From Planctomycetota bacterium (GTDB lineage Bacteria; Planctomycetota; UBA1135; GCA-002686595): a stretch of DNA of 7,470 nt. The position numbers were made by a program, and so were the translations under genes. The DNA lies in the NCBI GenBank assembly GCA_027623615.1, contig JAQBVH010000142.1:1-7470 (forward strand). Direction: 5' to 3'. Below, in pieces: positions 1 to 6,616 of this stretch (positions are counted from its first letter, which is position 1; each line of letters begins with the position of its first letter). The notes beneath the pieces are model-generated. The model did not search any database and was not told the DNA's origin. It saw only the letters and a program-made list of their open reading frames with translations.

Positions 1-330
1 GGCCCTTGGCGCGCGCGCCTCGAGGCAGCGGCCGCCGACGGCAGCGAGCTCGGAGTGAGCGAGACCGGCTGGGTCGAGGAGCCCGGCGCGGAGGAGTTCG
101 CGCGCCTCGCGGCCGACCGCGCCGCGATGGCGCAGCTCGCGCGGCGCACGGGCGGCAAGCTGCTCGCCCCCGAGGACCTCGACGACTTCGCCGCCGGCCT
201 GTCCGAGGCGGAGGTGCCGATCACCGACGAGCGGCTCGACCCCCTCTGGCACCGCTGGTGGGTGTTCCTGCTGGCGCTCTGCTGCTTCTGCGCCGAGTGG
301 GGCGTGCGGAGGTTCCATGGCCTGCCTTGA
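1..330 (+). CDS. C-terminal fragment of a membrane protein, likely of the glutamine-amidotransferase-like/VWA type (5' end outside window)
   Basis: The reading frame is open from base 1 and ends with TGA at 328-330, giving the last 109 residues of a longer protein. Residues 1-24 look like the end of a beta-rich domain (PWRARLEA...GVSETGW). Residues 32-70 are a helical segment containing LARRTGGKLLAPEDL. Residues 83-98 form one hydrophobic membrane helix (WHRWWVFLLALCCFCAEW), followed by a short basic tail ending RRFHGLP. A final helix followed by 'AEW..RR..GLP' is, from family knowledge, typical of large membrane proteins with a glutamine-amidotransferase-like or VWA domain that sit in MoxR/DUF58/BatA-type clusters in Planctomycetota and relatives. 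The catalytic or ligand domains lie upstream of the window, so their identity is inferred from the tail only. The 3' end overlaps the next gene by 14 bases, which suggests translational coupling. Confidence 0.7.
   Translation, partial: GPWRARLEAAAADGSELGVSETGWVEEPGAEEFARLAADRAAMAQLARRTGGKLLAPEDLDDFAAGLSEAEVPITDERLDPLWHRWWVFLLALCCFCAEWGVRRFHGLP
308..312 (+). promoter_or_regulatory. Shine-Dalgarno site GGAGG for the C13-like gene
   Basis: GGAGG lies four bases upstream of the ATG at 317, inside the 3' end of the upstream gene. It fixes the start of the overlapping downstream gene, and the encoded N-terminus is immediately signal-peptide-like, which agrees. Confidence 0.65.
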
Positions 331-1270
331 ACTCTTGCTGACGCTCGCGGCGCTCCCCGCGGCCCAGGATCCGCTCCCGCATGCAGCGGCCCCGATGGTC
401 GTGGTCGTGGTCGGCGCGCCTGGCGAGGAGGCCTACCGCGAGGTCTTCCAGGCCACGGCCGAGCGCTGGCGCAGCGCCGCGGAGCAGGGCGGGGCGCAGT
501 ACGTGCGCGTCGACCGCGGCGCCGACGACGGGGTGGACGATCGCACGCGCCTGCAGGAGCTCCTGGCCGGCCAACGGACGCCCACGGACGCGCCCCTCTG
601 GCTCGTCCTGATCGGCCACGGCACCTTCGATGGCGAGCGCGCGCGCTTCAACCTGCGCGGCCCGGACGTGCGCGCGCAGGACCTCGCGACCTGGCTCGAC
701 GCGGTGCCGCGCCCGCAGGCCGTGCTCGTGTGCGCCTCCTCCTCGGGCCCGTTCGTGAATCGCCTCTCGAAGCTGGGTCGTGTGATCGTGACCGCGACGC
801 GCAGCGGCAGCGAGGTCAGCTACTCGCGCTTCGGCGGGTTCTTGTCGCTGGCGATCGGCTCGATCGAGGCCGACCTCGACGGCGACCGCCAGGTCTCCCT
901 GCTCGAGGCCTTCCGCTTCGCCTCCGCGCGCACGGAGGAGTGGTATGCGGGCGAGGCGCGCCTCGCGAGCGAGCACGCGTTGCTCGACGACAACGGCGAC
1001 GGCCTCGGCGCCTCGACCCACGCCTTCACGGGCGTCCGGGCGACCCACGCGCCGCCCCAGGGCGACCTGCCCGATGGCACTTGGGCGCACCGCTGGAACC
1101 TGATCCCGAGCGCCGCGGAGCGCGCGCTGCCGAGCGAGGTGCGTCAGCAGCGCGACACCCTCGAGGCGCAGATCGAGACGCTGCGCGCGAAGAAGGCTGA
1201 GCTGGACCCGGACGCGTACTACGCGGCGCTCGAGGGTCTGATGCTGGAGTTGGCGCGGCTGTACCGGTAG
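317..1270 (+). CDS. Secreted C13/caspase-like (clan CD) peptidase-family protein with EF-hand calcium loop
   Basis: This 317-residue protein starts with a short signal peptide (hydrophobic residues 4-14, likely cleaved near ALPAAQ at 12-17). A Rossmann-like alpha/beta core follows: strand at 27-33 (MVVVVVG), then IGHGTFDG with H101 and AVLVCASSSG with C139. Each follows a hydrophobic strand, as the catalytic His and Cys do in clan CD peptidases (legumain C13, caspases). Residues 186-197 form a perfect EF-hand loop with D186, D188, D190, Q192, S194 and E197 at positions 1, 3, 5, 7, 9 and 12. A second Asp/Asn-rich loop, DDNGDG, lies at 224-229. Residues 273-316 are charged and helical, probably a coiled coil. 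The 14-base overlap with the upstream membrane-protein gene suggests the two act together at the envelope. Family membership rests on motif recall; proteolytic activity and substrate are unknown, and a non-peptidase scaffold role remains possible. Confidence 0.68.
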   Translation: MACLELLLTLAALPAAQDPLPHAAAPMVVVVVGAPGEEAYREVFQATAERWRSAAEQGGAQYVRVDRGADDGVDDRTRLQELLAGQRTPTDAPLWLVLIGHGTFDGERARFNLRGPDVRAQDLATWLDAVPRPQAVLVCASSSGPFVNRLSKLGRVIVTATRSGSEVSYSRFGGFLSLAIGSIEADLDGDRQVSLLEAFRFASARTEEWYAGEARLASEHALLDDNGDGLGASTHAFTGVRATHAPPQGDLPDGTWAHRWNLIPSAAERALPSEVRQQRDTLEAQIETLRAKKAELDPDAYYAALEGLMLELARLYR

Positions 1271-1292
1271 CGAGCGGGGTCCGTGCCCTATC

Positions 1293-3359
1293 ATGCCGCC
1301 CGTGATCCCCCGCTCGACCTGGACCCTCTTCGCGCTCACTCTCCTCGCATCACCTGGAATCAGCCAGGAGAGAGAGGACGAGGTCGTGACCTACGCGCTC
1401 ACGATCGCCTCCGAGGAGATCGCGCCTGCCGGCCGGCCGATCGAGGCGCTGACGATCAACGGCGGCGTGCCAGGTCCGACGCTCGAGTTCACCGAAGGCG
1501 ACACGGTGCGCATCACGGTGACCAACGCGCTCGAGCGCGAGGAGACCTCGATCCACTGGCACGGACTGCTCGTCCCGAACGCGATGGACGGCGTCCCCTA
1601 CCTCACGACGCCGCCGATCGAGCCGGGTGAGTCGCGCCTGTTCGAGTTCACGCTGCGCCAGTCGGGGACCTACTGGTACCACTCGCATACGGGCCTCCAG
1701 GAGCAGCGCGGCGTCTACGGGTCGATCGTGATCCAGCCGCGCGAGCCCGACGTCGAGGTCGACCGCGAGCACGTCGTCGTGCTCTCCGACTGGACCAACG
1801 AGGACCCGACCGAGGTCATGCGCACGCTGATGCGCGGGAGCGAGTGGTACGCCCAGAAGCGGGGCAACGTCCAGTCCCTGCTCGGCGCGTGGCGGCGAGG
1901 GAAGCTGAACGAGTTCTTCGCACGCGAGAGGACACGCATGCCCGCCATGGACGTGTCGGACGTGGCCTACGACGCCTTCCTGGCGAACGGGCAGCGCGCG
2001 CACCGGTTGGCTGCCGAGCCGGGGGAGCGCGTGCTCCTGCGCGTCATCAACGCAGGGGCCTCGACCTACTTCCACCTCACGAACGCGGCGGGACCCCTCG
2101 AGATCGTCGGCAGTGACGGGATCCGGGTGAAGCCGGTGGAGGTGCGCCGGCTGCTCATGGGGATGGCGGAGACCTACGACGTCGTGGTGACGATGCCGGC
2201 GAACGGGGACGCCGTCGAGGTGCGCGCGACCGCGCAGGACGTGAGCGGGCACGCCTCGATCCTCCTGGGCGAGGGGCAGCTGCGCCGGGCCGAGGACCCG
2301 CCCGCGCCGGACCTCTACACGATGATGGAGGCGGCCAAGGCGGGGATCCAGAGCGTCAACCCCGAGCGCGGTCAGGACGCGGCCGTCGCGGAGCGGCCCT
2401 TCGCCCCCTACGCGCTACTGGAGGCCGTGCGGCCCACGACCCTCGTGCGAGAACCTGCGGACGAGGGGCGGGTGCGCAGCCTGACCCTGCGGCTGACCGG
2501 TGACATGCGCCGGTACATCTGGAGCATCAACGGCAAGACCCTCGCGGAGGAGCGAGCGATCCCGATCGCGTCCGGGGAGATCCTGCGCATCGAGCTGGTC
2601 AACGACACGATGATGCATCACCCGATGCACCTGCACGGACACTTCTTCCGCGTGCTGAATGGCAAGGGTGACACGGCACCGCTCAAGCACACCGTCGACG
2701 TGCCGCCGATGGGCAAGCGCGTGATCGAGTGGGTCGCCGACGAGGAGCCGGCCGACTGGTTCTTCCACTGCCACCTGCTCTACCACATGGACGCAGGCAT
2801 GGCGCGCGTCTTCAGCTACCGCGAGCAGGGTCCCGACCACGAGCCGTCGCTGGATCCGAAGCTCTTGAACCCGCGCTTCTTCCTCGTGGACGGGAGCATC
2901 AGCAGCCACATGACCATGGGGCGCGCGGCGCTGATGCAGGGGCGCAACGACTTCCTGCTGCGCTGGGACGCGGGCCTCGACGCCGACGAGCACGAGGACC
3001 GCGAGGTCGATCTCGCCTGGTCGCGCTACCTCGGCATGAACCTCTCCACGATCGCGGGGTATCGCTTCACGAACGTGCACGGCGCCGAGGATCGGTTCTT
3101 TGCGGGCGTGCGCTACCGGCTGCCCTACCTGGTCCTGGCCGAGCTCACCCTGGACGACGAGGGGGACCTGCGCCTCGGGTTGGACAAGGAGTACATGCTC
3201 ACCGACCGCCTGGGCGCGTTCGGGATGCTGGAGTACGACACCAACACCCGCGAGGAGTGGGAAACCGGCCTCGAGTGGACCATGACCAAGTCCTTCGGCC
3301 TGGTCACCAGCTATCATTCCGAGCACGGCGGCGGCATCGGCCTGACCTTTTCCTTCTGA
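1293..3359 (+). CDS. CopA-like multicopper oxidase fused to a C-terminal outer-membrane beta-barrel domain
   Basis: This 688-residue exported protein probably oxidises Cu(I) to Cu(II) in the periplasm for copper tolerance. Residues 8-24 form a signal peptide. Cupredoxin domains follow at about 30-150, 155-325 and 395-510. All four copper motifs are intact: H88-W-H90, H130-S-H132, H443-P-M-H446-L-H448 and H492-C493-H494. The type 1 ligands are H443, C493, H498 and M503. HCHLLYHMDAGM is a CopA-type signature. Residues 340-360 contain only one Met pair (TMMEAA) and no long MxxM repeat array. After the oxidase, residues 550-688 show about eight to ten alternating amphipathic strands and end GIGLTFSF with a terminal Phe, resembling a BAM beta-signal and the CopB barrel. 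The total exceeds a typical CopA by roughly 100 residues. The start is the ATG 22 bases after the previous stop; no strong ribosome site is visible, and GTG at 1302 is an alternative. The metal-binding lipoprotein gene follows 11 bases downstream. Confidence 0.88.
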   Translation: MPPVIPRSTWTLFALTLLASPGISQEREDEVVTYALTIASEEIAPAGRPIEALTINGGVPGPTLEFTEGDTVRITVTNALEREETSIHWHGLLVPNAMDGVPYLTTPPIEPGESRLFEFTLRQSGTYWYHSHTGLQEQRGVYGSIVIQPREPDVEVDREHVVVLSDWTNEDPTEVMRTLMRGSEWYAQKRGNVQSLLGAWRRGKLNEFFARERTRMPAMDVSDVAYDAFLANGQRAHRLAAEPGERVLLRVINAGASTYFHLTNAAGPLEIVGSDGIRVKPVEVRRLLMGMAETYDVVVTMPANGDAVEVRATAQDVSGHASILLGEGQLRRAEDPPAPDLYTMMEAAKAGIQSVNPERGQDAAVAERPFAPYALLEAVRPTTLVREPADEGRVRSLTLRLTGDMRRYIWSINGKTLAEERAIPIASGEILRIELVNDTMMHHPMHLHGHFFRVLNGKGDTAPLKHTVDVPPMGKRVIEWVADEEPADWFFHCHLLYHMDAGMARVFSYREQGPDHEPSLDPKLLNPRFFLVDGSISSHMTMGRAALMQGRNDFLLRWDAGLDADEHEDREVDLAWSRYLGMNLSTIAGYRFTNVHGAEDRFFAGVRYRLPYLVLAELTLDDEGDLRLGLDKEYMLTDRLGAFGMLEYDTNTREEWETGLEWTMTKSFGLVTSYHSEHGGGIGLTFSF

Positions 3360-3370
3360 AATCGAGACCC

Positions 3371-3616
3371 ATGAAGATCCTGACCCTCCTGCTCATGACC
3401 CTGGCCGCCTGCAACTCGGCCCCGAAGAAGAACGCCGCCGTGCCCTACACCGGCGACACCTGCATCGTCATGGACAGCAAGCTCGGCTCGATGGGTGACC
3501 CGATCGTGAAGGTCTACGACGGCCGCGAGGTCAAGTTCTGCTGCGAACCCTGCGTCGAGGAGTTCGAAGCCGATCCGGAGTTCTACTTCGCCGAGCTGGA
3601 CAAGCGGGGGAAGTAG
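3371..3616 (+). CDS. Small lipoprotein with TRASH/YHS-like metal-binding cysteine motif
   Basis: The 81-residue product begins MKILTLLLMTLAAC, a lipoprotein signal with lipobox LAAC and lipidation predicted at C14. The mature part carries TCIVMDSKLGSMG (C31) and, after a short strand (IVKVYDGREV), KFCCEPCVEEF with C57, C58 and C61, followed by DPEFYFAEL. The pattern C-x-V-(x)n-V-x-Y-x-G-x-x-V-x-F-C-C-x-x-C-x-x-x-F-x-x-D-P-x-x-Y is that of TRASH/YHS-like domains that bind soft metals such as copper. It lies 11 bases behind the multicopper oxidase and is very likely co-transcribed and translationally coupled; only a weak purine stretch (GAGA) precedes its ATG. The inferred role is an envelope-anchored copper chaperone or sink acting with the oxidase. 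The same frame is open from 2729, inside the oxidase gene, but that extension has no export signal and is rejected as a start. The metal bound is not shown by sequence alone. Confidence 0.82.
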   Translation: MKILTLLLMTLAACNSAPKKNAAVPYTGDTCIVMDSKLGSMGDPIVKVYDGREVKFCCEPCVEEFEADPEFYFAELDKRGK

Positions 3617-3645
3617 GGCCCGACGCTTGCGCTGCGCGAGGCCTA
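3614..3645. terminator. Possible weak bidirectional hairpin between converging genes
   Basis: An imperfect inverted repeat covers the gap between the two convergent genes. TAGG at 3614-3617 can pair with CCTA at 3642-3645, and CTTGC at 3626-3630 with GCGAG at 3636-3640 (one T-G wobble, loop GCTGC). There is no T-run on either side. The outer pairing arises automatically because both genes stop with TAG. This is at best a weak intrinsic terminator. Confidence 0.2.
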
Positions 3646-4551
3646 CTCGGCCCGCGCCGCCTCGAGCAGGTCTTGGGCGCCGCCCTCGACCAGCCGCGCC
3701 GCCAGGTCGTGGCCAAGTCGTACCGGGTCGGCCAGGTCACCGGTAACCTGTCCGCGCACATGATCCGTACCGTCGACCGAGAGGACGACGCCGTCGAGGG
3801 TCAGTCGGTGTCCCTCGATCACCGCGTGGCCGCCTACCGGCACGCTGCAGCCGCCCCGCAGGGCGGACAGGAACGCGCGCTCGCATTGGGCGAGGTGCCA
3901 ATCGTTGTCGCCGCGGAAGGAAGCGAGCAACGCGTAGGTCTTCTCGTCGTCCACGCGGCACGTCAGGCCGACTAGGCCCTGACCGACGGCGGGGACGAAG
4001 TCCTGCTTGGGCAGGACGTCGGCGATGTGCTGCTCGAGGCCGAGGCGCACGAGGCCCGCGCGGGCCATGCAAAGGGCGTCCGCGTCGCCACGCGCGAGCT
4101 TCTCGAGGCGCGTGTCGACGTTGCCCCGCATCTCCACGCACACGAGGTCCGGGCGCCTGCGCAGGAGCATCGCGCGCCGACGCAGGGAGCCCGTTGCGAC
4201 GCGGCCCCCCTCGGGGAGCGAGGCCAGCGTGGCGCCGACGAGCACGTCCTCGACCGGGCCGCGCGGGAGCACGCCCGCCAGGACGACGCCGTCCTGCAGC
4301 TGGGTGGTCAGGTCCTTGAGGCTGTGCACCCCGACCTGCGCGCGGCCGTCGAGCACGGCGCGGTCGACCTCGACCGTGAAGATGCCGATGCGGCCGAAGC
4401 GCGCCAATGCAGTCGTCTGGTCAGCGTCGCCGGAGGACTTGACGATCAACGCTTCGGCCGAAGCGTCGCAGCGCTCGGCGAGCAGGTCACGCGTGGCGTG
4501 GGCCTGCCAGAGGGCGAGCTGGCTGCCGCGGGTGGCGAGGTGCAGGGTCAC
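3643..4551 (-). CDS. hemC: Hydroxymethylbilane synthase (porphobilinogen deaminase)
   Basis: This cytosolic enzyme joins four porphobilinogen units into hydroxymethylbilane. At 302 residues it is of normal length. It opens with LHLATRGSQLALWQA (family RIATRxSxLALWQA). HSLKD at 76-80 supplies the active-site Asp (D80, equivalent to E. coli D84). GSLRRRA at 121-127 and RGNVDTRLEKL at 142-152 supply substrate-binding arginines. PAVGQG lies at 187-192, and GGCSVPVGG at 233-241 holds C235, which carries the dipyrromethane cofactor. Two departures from the E. coli pattern are visible: the GGKGLF lysine is replaced (GRIGIF at 53-58, I55 at that place), and the proline after HSxKD[VL] is threonine. 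The start is GTG at 4551, with GGAGG four bases upstream and a four-base GTGA overlap with the hemA stop. It is the last gene of the leftward heme operon. Confidence 0.96.
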   Translation of the reverse strand: MTLHLATRGSQLALWQAHATRDLLAERCDASAEALIVKSSGDADQTTALARFGRIGIFTVEVDRAVLDGRAQVGVHSLKDLTTQLQDGVVLAGVLPRGPVEDVLVGATLASLPEGGRVATGSLRRRAMLLRRRPDLVCVEMRGNVDTRLEKLARGDADALCMARAGLVRLGLEQHIADVLPKQDFVPAVGQGLVGLTCRVDDEKTYALLASFRGDNDWHLAQCERAFLSALRGGCSVPVGGHAVIEGHRLTLDGVVLSVDGTDHVRGQVTGDLADPVRLGHDLAARLVEGGAQDLLEAARAE

Positions 4552-5786
4552 CGGTCCTCCAGGAAGCGTTCGTACTCGCGGCTCAGGGCCTCGGCCGAGC
4601 GGGAGTGGCGCGCGCCCTCCTTCATCTGCTCGAGGGCCAGGTCGAGCAGACGCCTGCCCAGCTCGTGAGCCAGCTCGAGCTCGCGCGGGGTGGCCTGTCC
4701 CCCTGTGACCCGGTCGAGGACCTCCTCGCGCAGACCCTCGAAGCGCGTGTGCAGGGTCGCGATCGCCGGCGAGAACGAGGCGTAGGTGCGCAGGGCCAGG
4801 AACTTGTGCACCTCGGCCACCAGGATGTCCGAGGCCGCGCGCGACGCGTCGCCGCGTGCGTCACGGTTGCGCTCGACGACGGGCTGGAGGTCATCGAGGT
4901 CATAGACGAGCGTGCCCTTCAGTTCGCTCAGCGTGGGGTCGACCGCGCGGGGCACGGACAGGTCGATGATCAGGAGGGGCTGGTCGCGACGCTTGAGCTT
5001 GCGCGGGTCGAGCGTTTCGTGAGCGATCAGGCCGGGCGCGCCGTCGACGCAGACGACCAGGATGTCCGCCCTGTCCGAGGCCTCGGCCAGCTGCTCGAGG
5101 CCCCAGGCCTGGCCGCCGAACTCGCGCGCGGCGTCCTCTGCCCGCGACAACGTGCGGTTCGCGAAGTCGAGACCAGCGATGCCCGAGTCGCGCAGGTGCC
5201 TGGCGACCAACAGGCCCGTCTCGCCGGCGCCCACGACCAGGGCGTGGTTGTCCTTGAAGTCTCCGAACGCGTGGTGAGCCACGTCGACCGCGACGCGGGC
5301 GACCGACAGCGTGCCCTGTCCGAGCTCGGTCTCGTTGCGCACGCGCTTGCCCGCCTCGAGGGCGCACCTGCCGAGCGGCTCGAGGGCCTTGCCCAGCGTG
5401 CCTGCGTCCCGCGCGGCCTCGAAGGCGCGCTTGATCTGCGCTTGAATCTCGCCCTCGCCGAGCACGAGGCTGTCGAGACCGGCGGTCACGCGCAGCAGGT
5501 GCAGGATGGCCTGCAGTCCGCGGTAGACGTAGAGGTGCTCGTCGTCGAGGTTGCGAAACAGCCGGCGCTTGAGCTCCGGAAGCGGGTCGCTGCCGGAGCT
5601 CGACGCCAGCACCTCGGTGCGATTGCAGGTCGACAGGGCGACCACCTCGTCAATGCTGTCGGCGGCGGCCAGCTCGGCCAGACAGCCGGGCAGATCCTCG
5701 GGGCGGATCGCGTAGCGCTCGCGCACGTCGACCGCCGCGGTGCGGTGGGACAGACCCACCAGGCAGAGCTCCGTGACGCCGTCCAT
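4548..5786 (-). CDS. hemA: Glutamyl-tRNA reductase
   Basis: This NADPH-dependent enzyme reduces glutamyl-tRNA(Glu) to glutamate-1-semialdehyde, the first committed step of C5 heme synthesis. The product is 412 residues, the usual length. The N-terminal catalytic domain opens LCLVGLSHRTAAVDVRE. The nucleophile is C54 in LSTCNRTEV (family STCNRxE). GLDSLVLGEGEIQAQIK at 103-119 is the second signature. The NADPH-binding Rossmann domain has VGAGETG at 186-192 and ANRT at 209-212, then DLSVPRAVDP at 275-284. Residues from about 310 onward form the helical dimerisation domain. The start is the ATG at 5786, whose A is the last base of the preceding gene's TGA (TGATG), so translation is probably coupled; no clear Shine-Dalgarno precedes it. 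The frame stays open upstream as far as 6152, but that stretch is out-of-frame shadow of the membrane-protein gene. Presence of hemA rules out dependence on the Shemin (ALA synthase) route alone. Confidence 0.97.
   Translation of the reverse strand: MDGVTELCLVGLSHRTAAVDVRERYAIRPEDLPGCLAELAAADSIDEVVALSTCNRTEVLASSSGSDPLPELKRRLFRNLDDEHLYVYRGLQAILHLLRVTAGLDSLVLGEGEIQAQIKRAFEAARDAGTLGKALEPLGRCALEAGKRVRNETELGQGTLSVARVAVDVAHHAFGDFKDNHALVVGAGETGLLVARHLRDSGIAGLDFANRTLSRAEDAAREFGGQAWGLEQLAEASDRADILVVCVDGAPGLIAHETLDPRKLKRRDQPLLIIDLSVPRAVDPTLSELKGTLVYDLDDLQPVVERNRDARGDASRAASDILVAEVHKFLALRTYASFSPAIATLHTRFEGLREEVLDRVTGGQATPRELELAHELGRRLLDLALEQMKEGARHSRSAEALSREYERFLEDR
4556..4560 (-). promoter_or_regulatory. 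Shine-Dalgarno site GGAGG for hemC
   Basis: Read on the minus strand, GGAGG lies four bases upstream of the GTG at 4551, within the last codons of hemA. It supports the GTG start and independent ribosome loading at the overlap. Confidence 0.65.
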
Positions 5787-6616
5787 CAGCCGACCACGTG
5801 GAATGGGACCGCGGGCAGGAAGGTGAGCCCGATCGTGATCAGCAGGACCACCAGGCCGGCGATCGCGGCGACCGACGCGTGGCGCGCGCTGATGCCGGGG
5901 ATGTGCTTCGAGAAGGCGATCAGCCCGAAGTGGATCCAGATCGCGATCGTCAGCAGGACCGAGGGGTCCGTGTAGCCGAACCCGTCGATGCCGCGGGCGT
6001 GGGCCAGGCCGATGCCGAGGTTCAGGCCGGCGGCGAGCATCACGAAGCCGAACAGGGCGGCACGCCGGTTGAGGCGCACGAGCTGCTCGAGGTCCGGGAG
6101 CTCGCGGTAGACCGGGCCGAAGCGCTTGCCGCGCATCTGGCGCAGGAGCCACAGGTGCAGCACACCGAAGAGACCGCTCAGGATCACAGCGGCCGAGGCC
6201 AGGGTCACCGTGACGACGTGCACGATGCCGAAGGAGTCCACCGGCGGCAGCGGCACGGCGCGCACCGGGCCGAAGGCCGAGGCCGCGGTCTGCAAGAGAG
6301 CGACGGTCAGGAAGACCACCGCGCCCACGGAGGCGACGCGGTCGCGCACGTTCATCAAGGCGAAGAGCGCGGCAACCACGAAGCTGGTCGCCGAGACGGT
6401 CACCCAGACGCCGCTGACGGGGAAGGTGCCCGCGACCATCCCTCGCCCGACCAGCATGCCCCCGTGGAGCAGCAGGGTGAGCGCCAGGGCGATGCGGCGC
6501 AGCCTCGCTGCGGAGGCGGGTTGGCGCTCGCCGGCGAAGGCCATGCCAAAGAGCACCGCCGTGACCAGATAGGCGGTCGGCAGGAGGACCGTCGCGGCCT
6601 GGACGAAGCCGTTCAC
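5786..6616 (-). CDS. HemX/CcsA-like integral membrane protein (cytochrome c assembly protein family)
   Basis: The 276-residue product has about eight hydrophobic helices, near residues 6-26, 42-62, 69-88, 94-112, 133-157, 186-205, 217-236 and 246-268. It has no signal peptide or soluble domain. The size, topology and place directly before hemA match HemX, the CcsA-related protein that in Bacillus lowers HemA level. Candidate heme-ligand histidines within or beside helices are H51, H133, H154 and H229. The tryptophan-rich WGxxWxWD motif of true CcsA/CcmC/CcmF heme-handling proteins is absent; at the matching place, near GYTDPSVLL (214-222), only Asp-Pro remains. The start is GTG at 6616, with GGAGG seven bases upstream and a four-base GTGA overlap with the hemY stop. 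The frame extends further upstream but is then the shadow of hemY. The likely role is modulating HemA or handling heme at the membrane; cytochrome c maturation is less likely. Family placement is motif- and context-based. Confidence 0.78.
   Translation of the reverse strand: MNGFVQAATVLLPTAYLVTAVLFGMAFAGERQPASAARLRRIALALTLLLHGGMLVGRGMVAGTFPVSGVWVTVSATSFVVAALFALMNVRDRVASVGAVVFLTVALLQTAASAFGPVRAVPLPPVDSFGIVHVVTVTLASAAVILSGLFGVLHLWLLRQMRGKRFGPVYRELPDLEQLVRLNRRAALFGFVMLAAGLNLGIGLAHARGIDGFGYTDPSVLLTIAIWIHFGLIAFSKHIPGISARHASVAAIAGLVVLLITIGLTFLPAVPFHVVG

Noticed and set aside
1271..1292. Possible promoter (TATCAT) just before the multicopper oxidase
   Set aside because: The hexamer overlaps the start codon and there is no -35 element. 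No CueR- or CsoR-type operator repeat is visible in the 22-base gap.
221..1339. Long open frame on the minus strand opposite the C13-like gene
   Set aside because: It is Arg/Ala/Val-rich without motifs, and lies antisense to a gene with clear domain signals. Such frames arise from the high third-position GC of the real gene.
1350..2252. Long minus-strand open frame opposite the multicopper oxidase
   Set aside because: It has low-complexity composition and no recognisable motif, while the plus-strand frame has all copper-site motifs.
2415..3326. Second long minus-strand open frame opposite the oxidase and barrel region
   Set aside because: It is a GC-driven shadow with no start context or family signature.
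2729..3370. N-terminal extension of the lipoprotein frame back into the oxidase gene
   Set aside because: The extension is Arg/Pro/Ala-rich shadow sequence. The ATG at 3371 gives a textbook lipoprotein signal right after the oxidase stop.
4605..5975. Long plus-strand open frame opposite hemA and the HemX-like gene
   Set aside because: The minus strand encodes an unmistakable glutamyl-tRNA reductase. The plus frame has biased composition and no motif.
5787..6152. Upstream extension of the hemA frame
   Set aside because: The family's conserved N-terminus begins a few residues after the ATG at 5786. The extension is Arg/Pro-rich shadow of the HemX-like gene.
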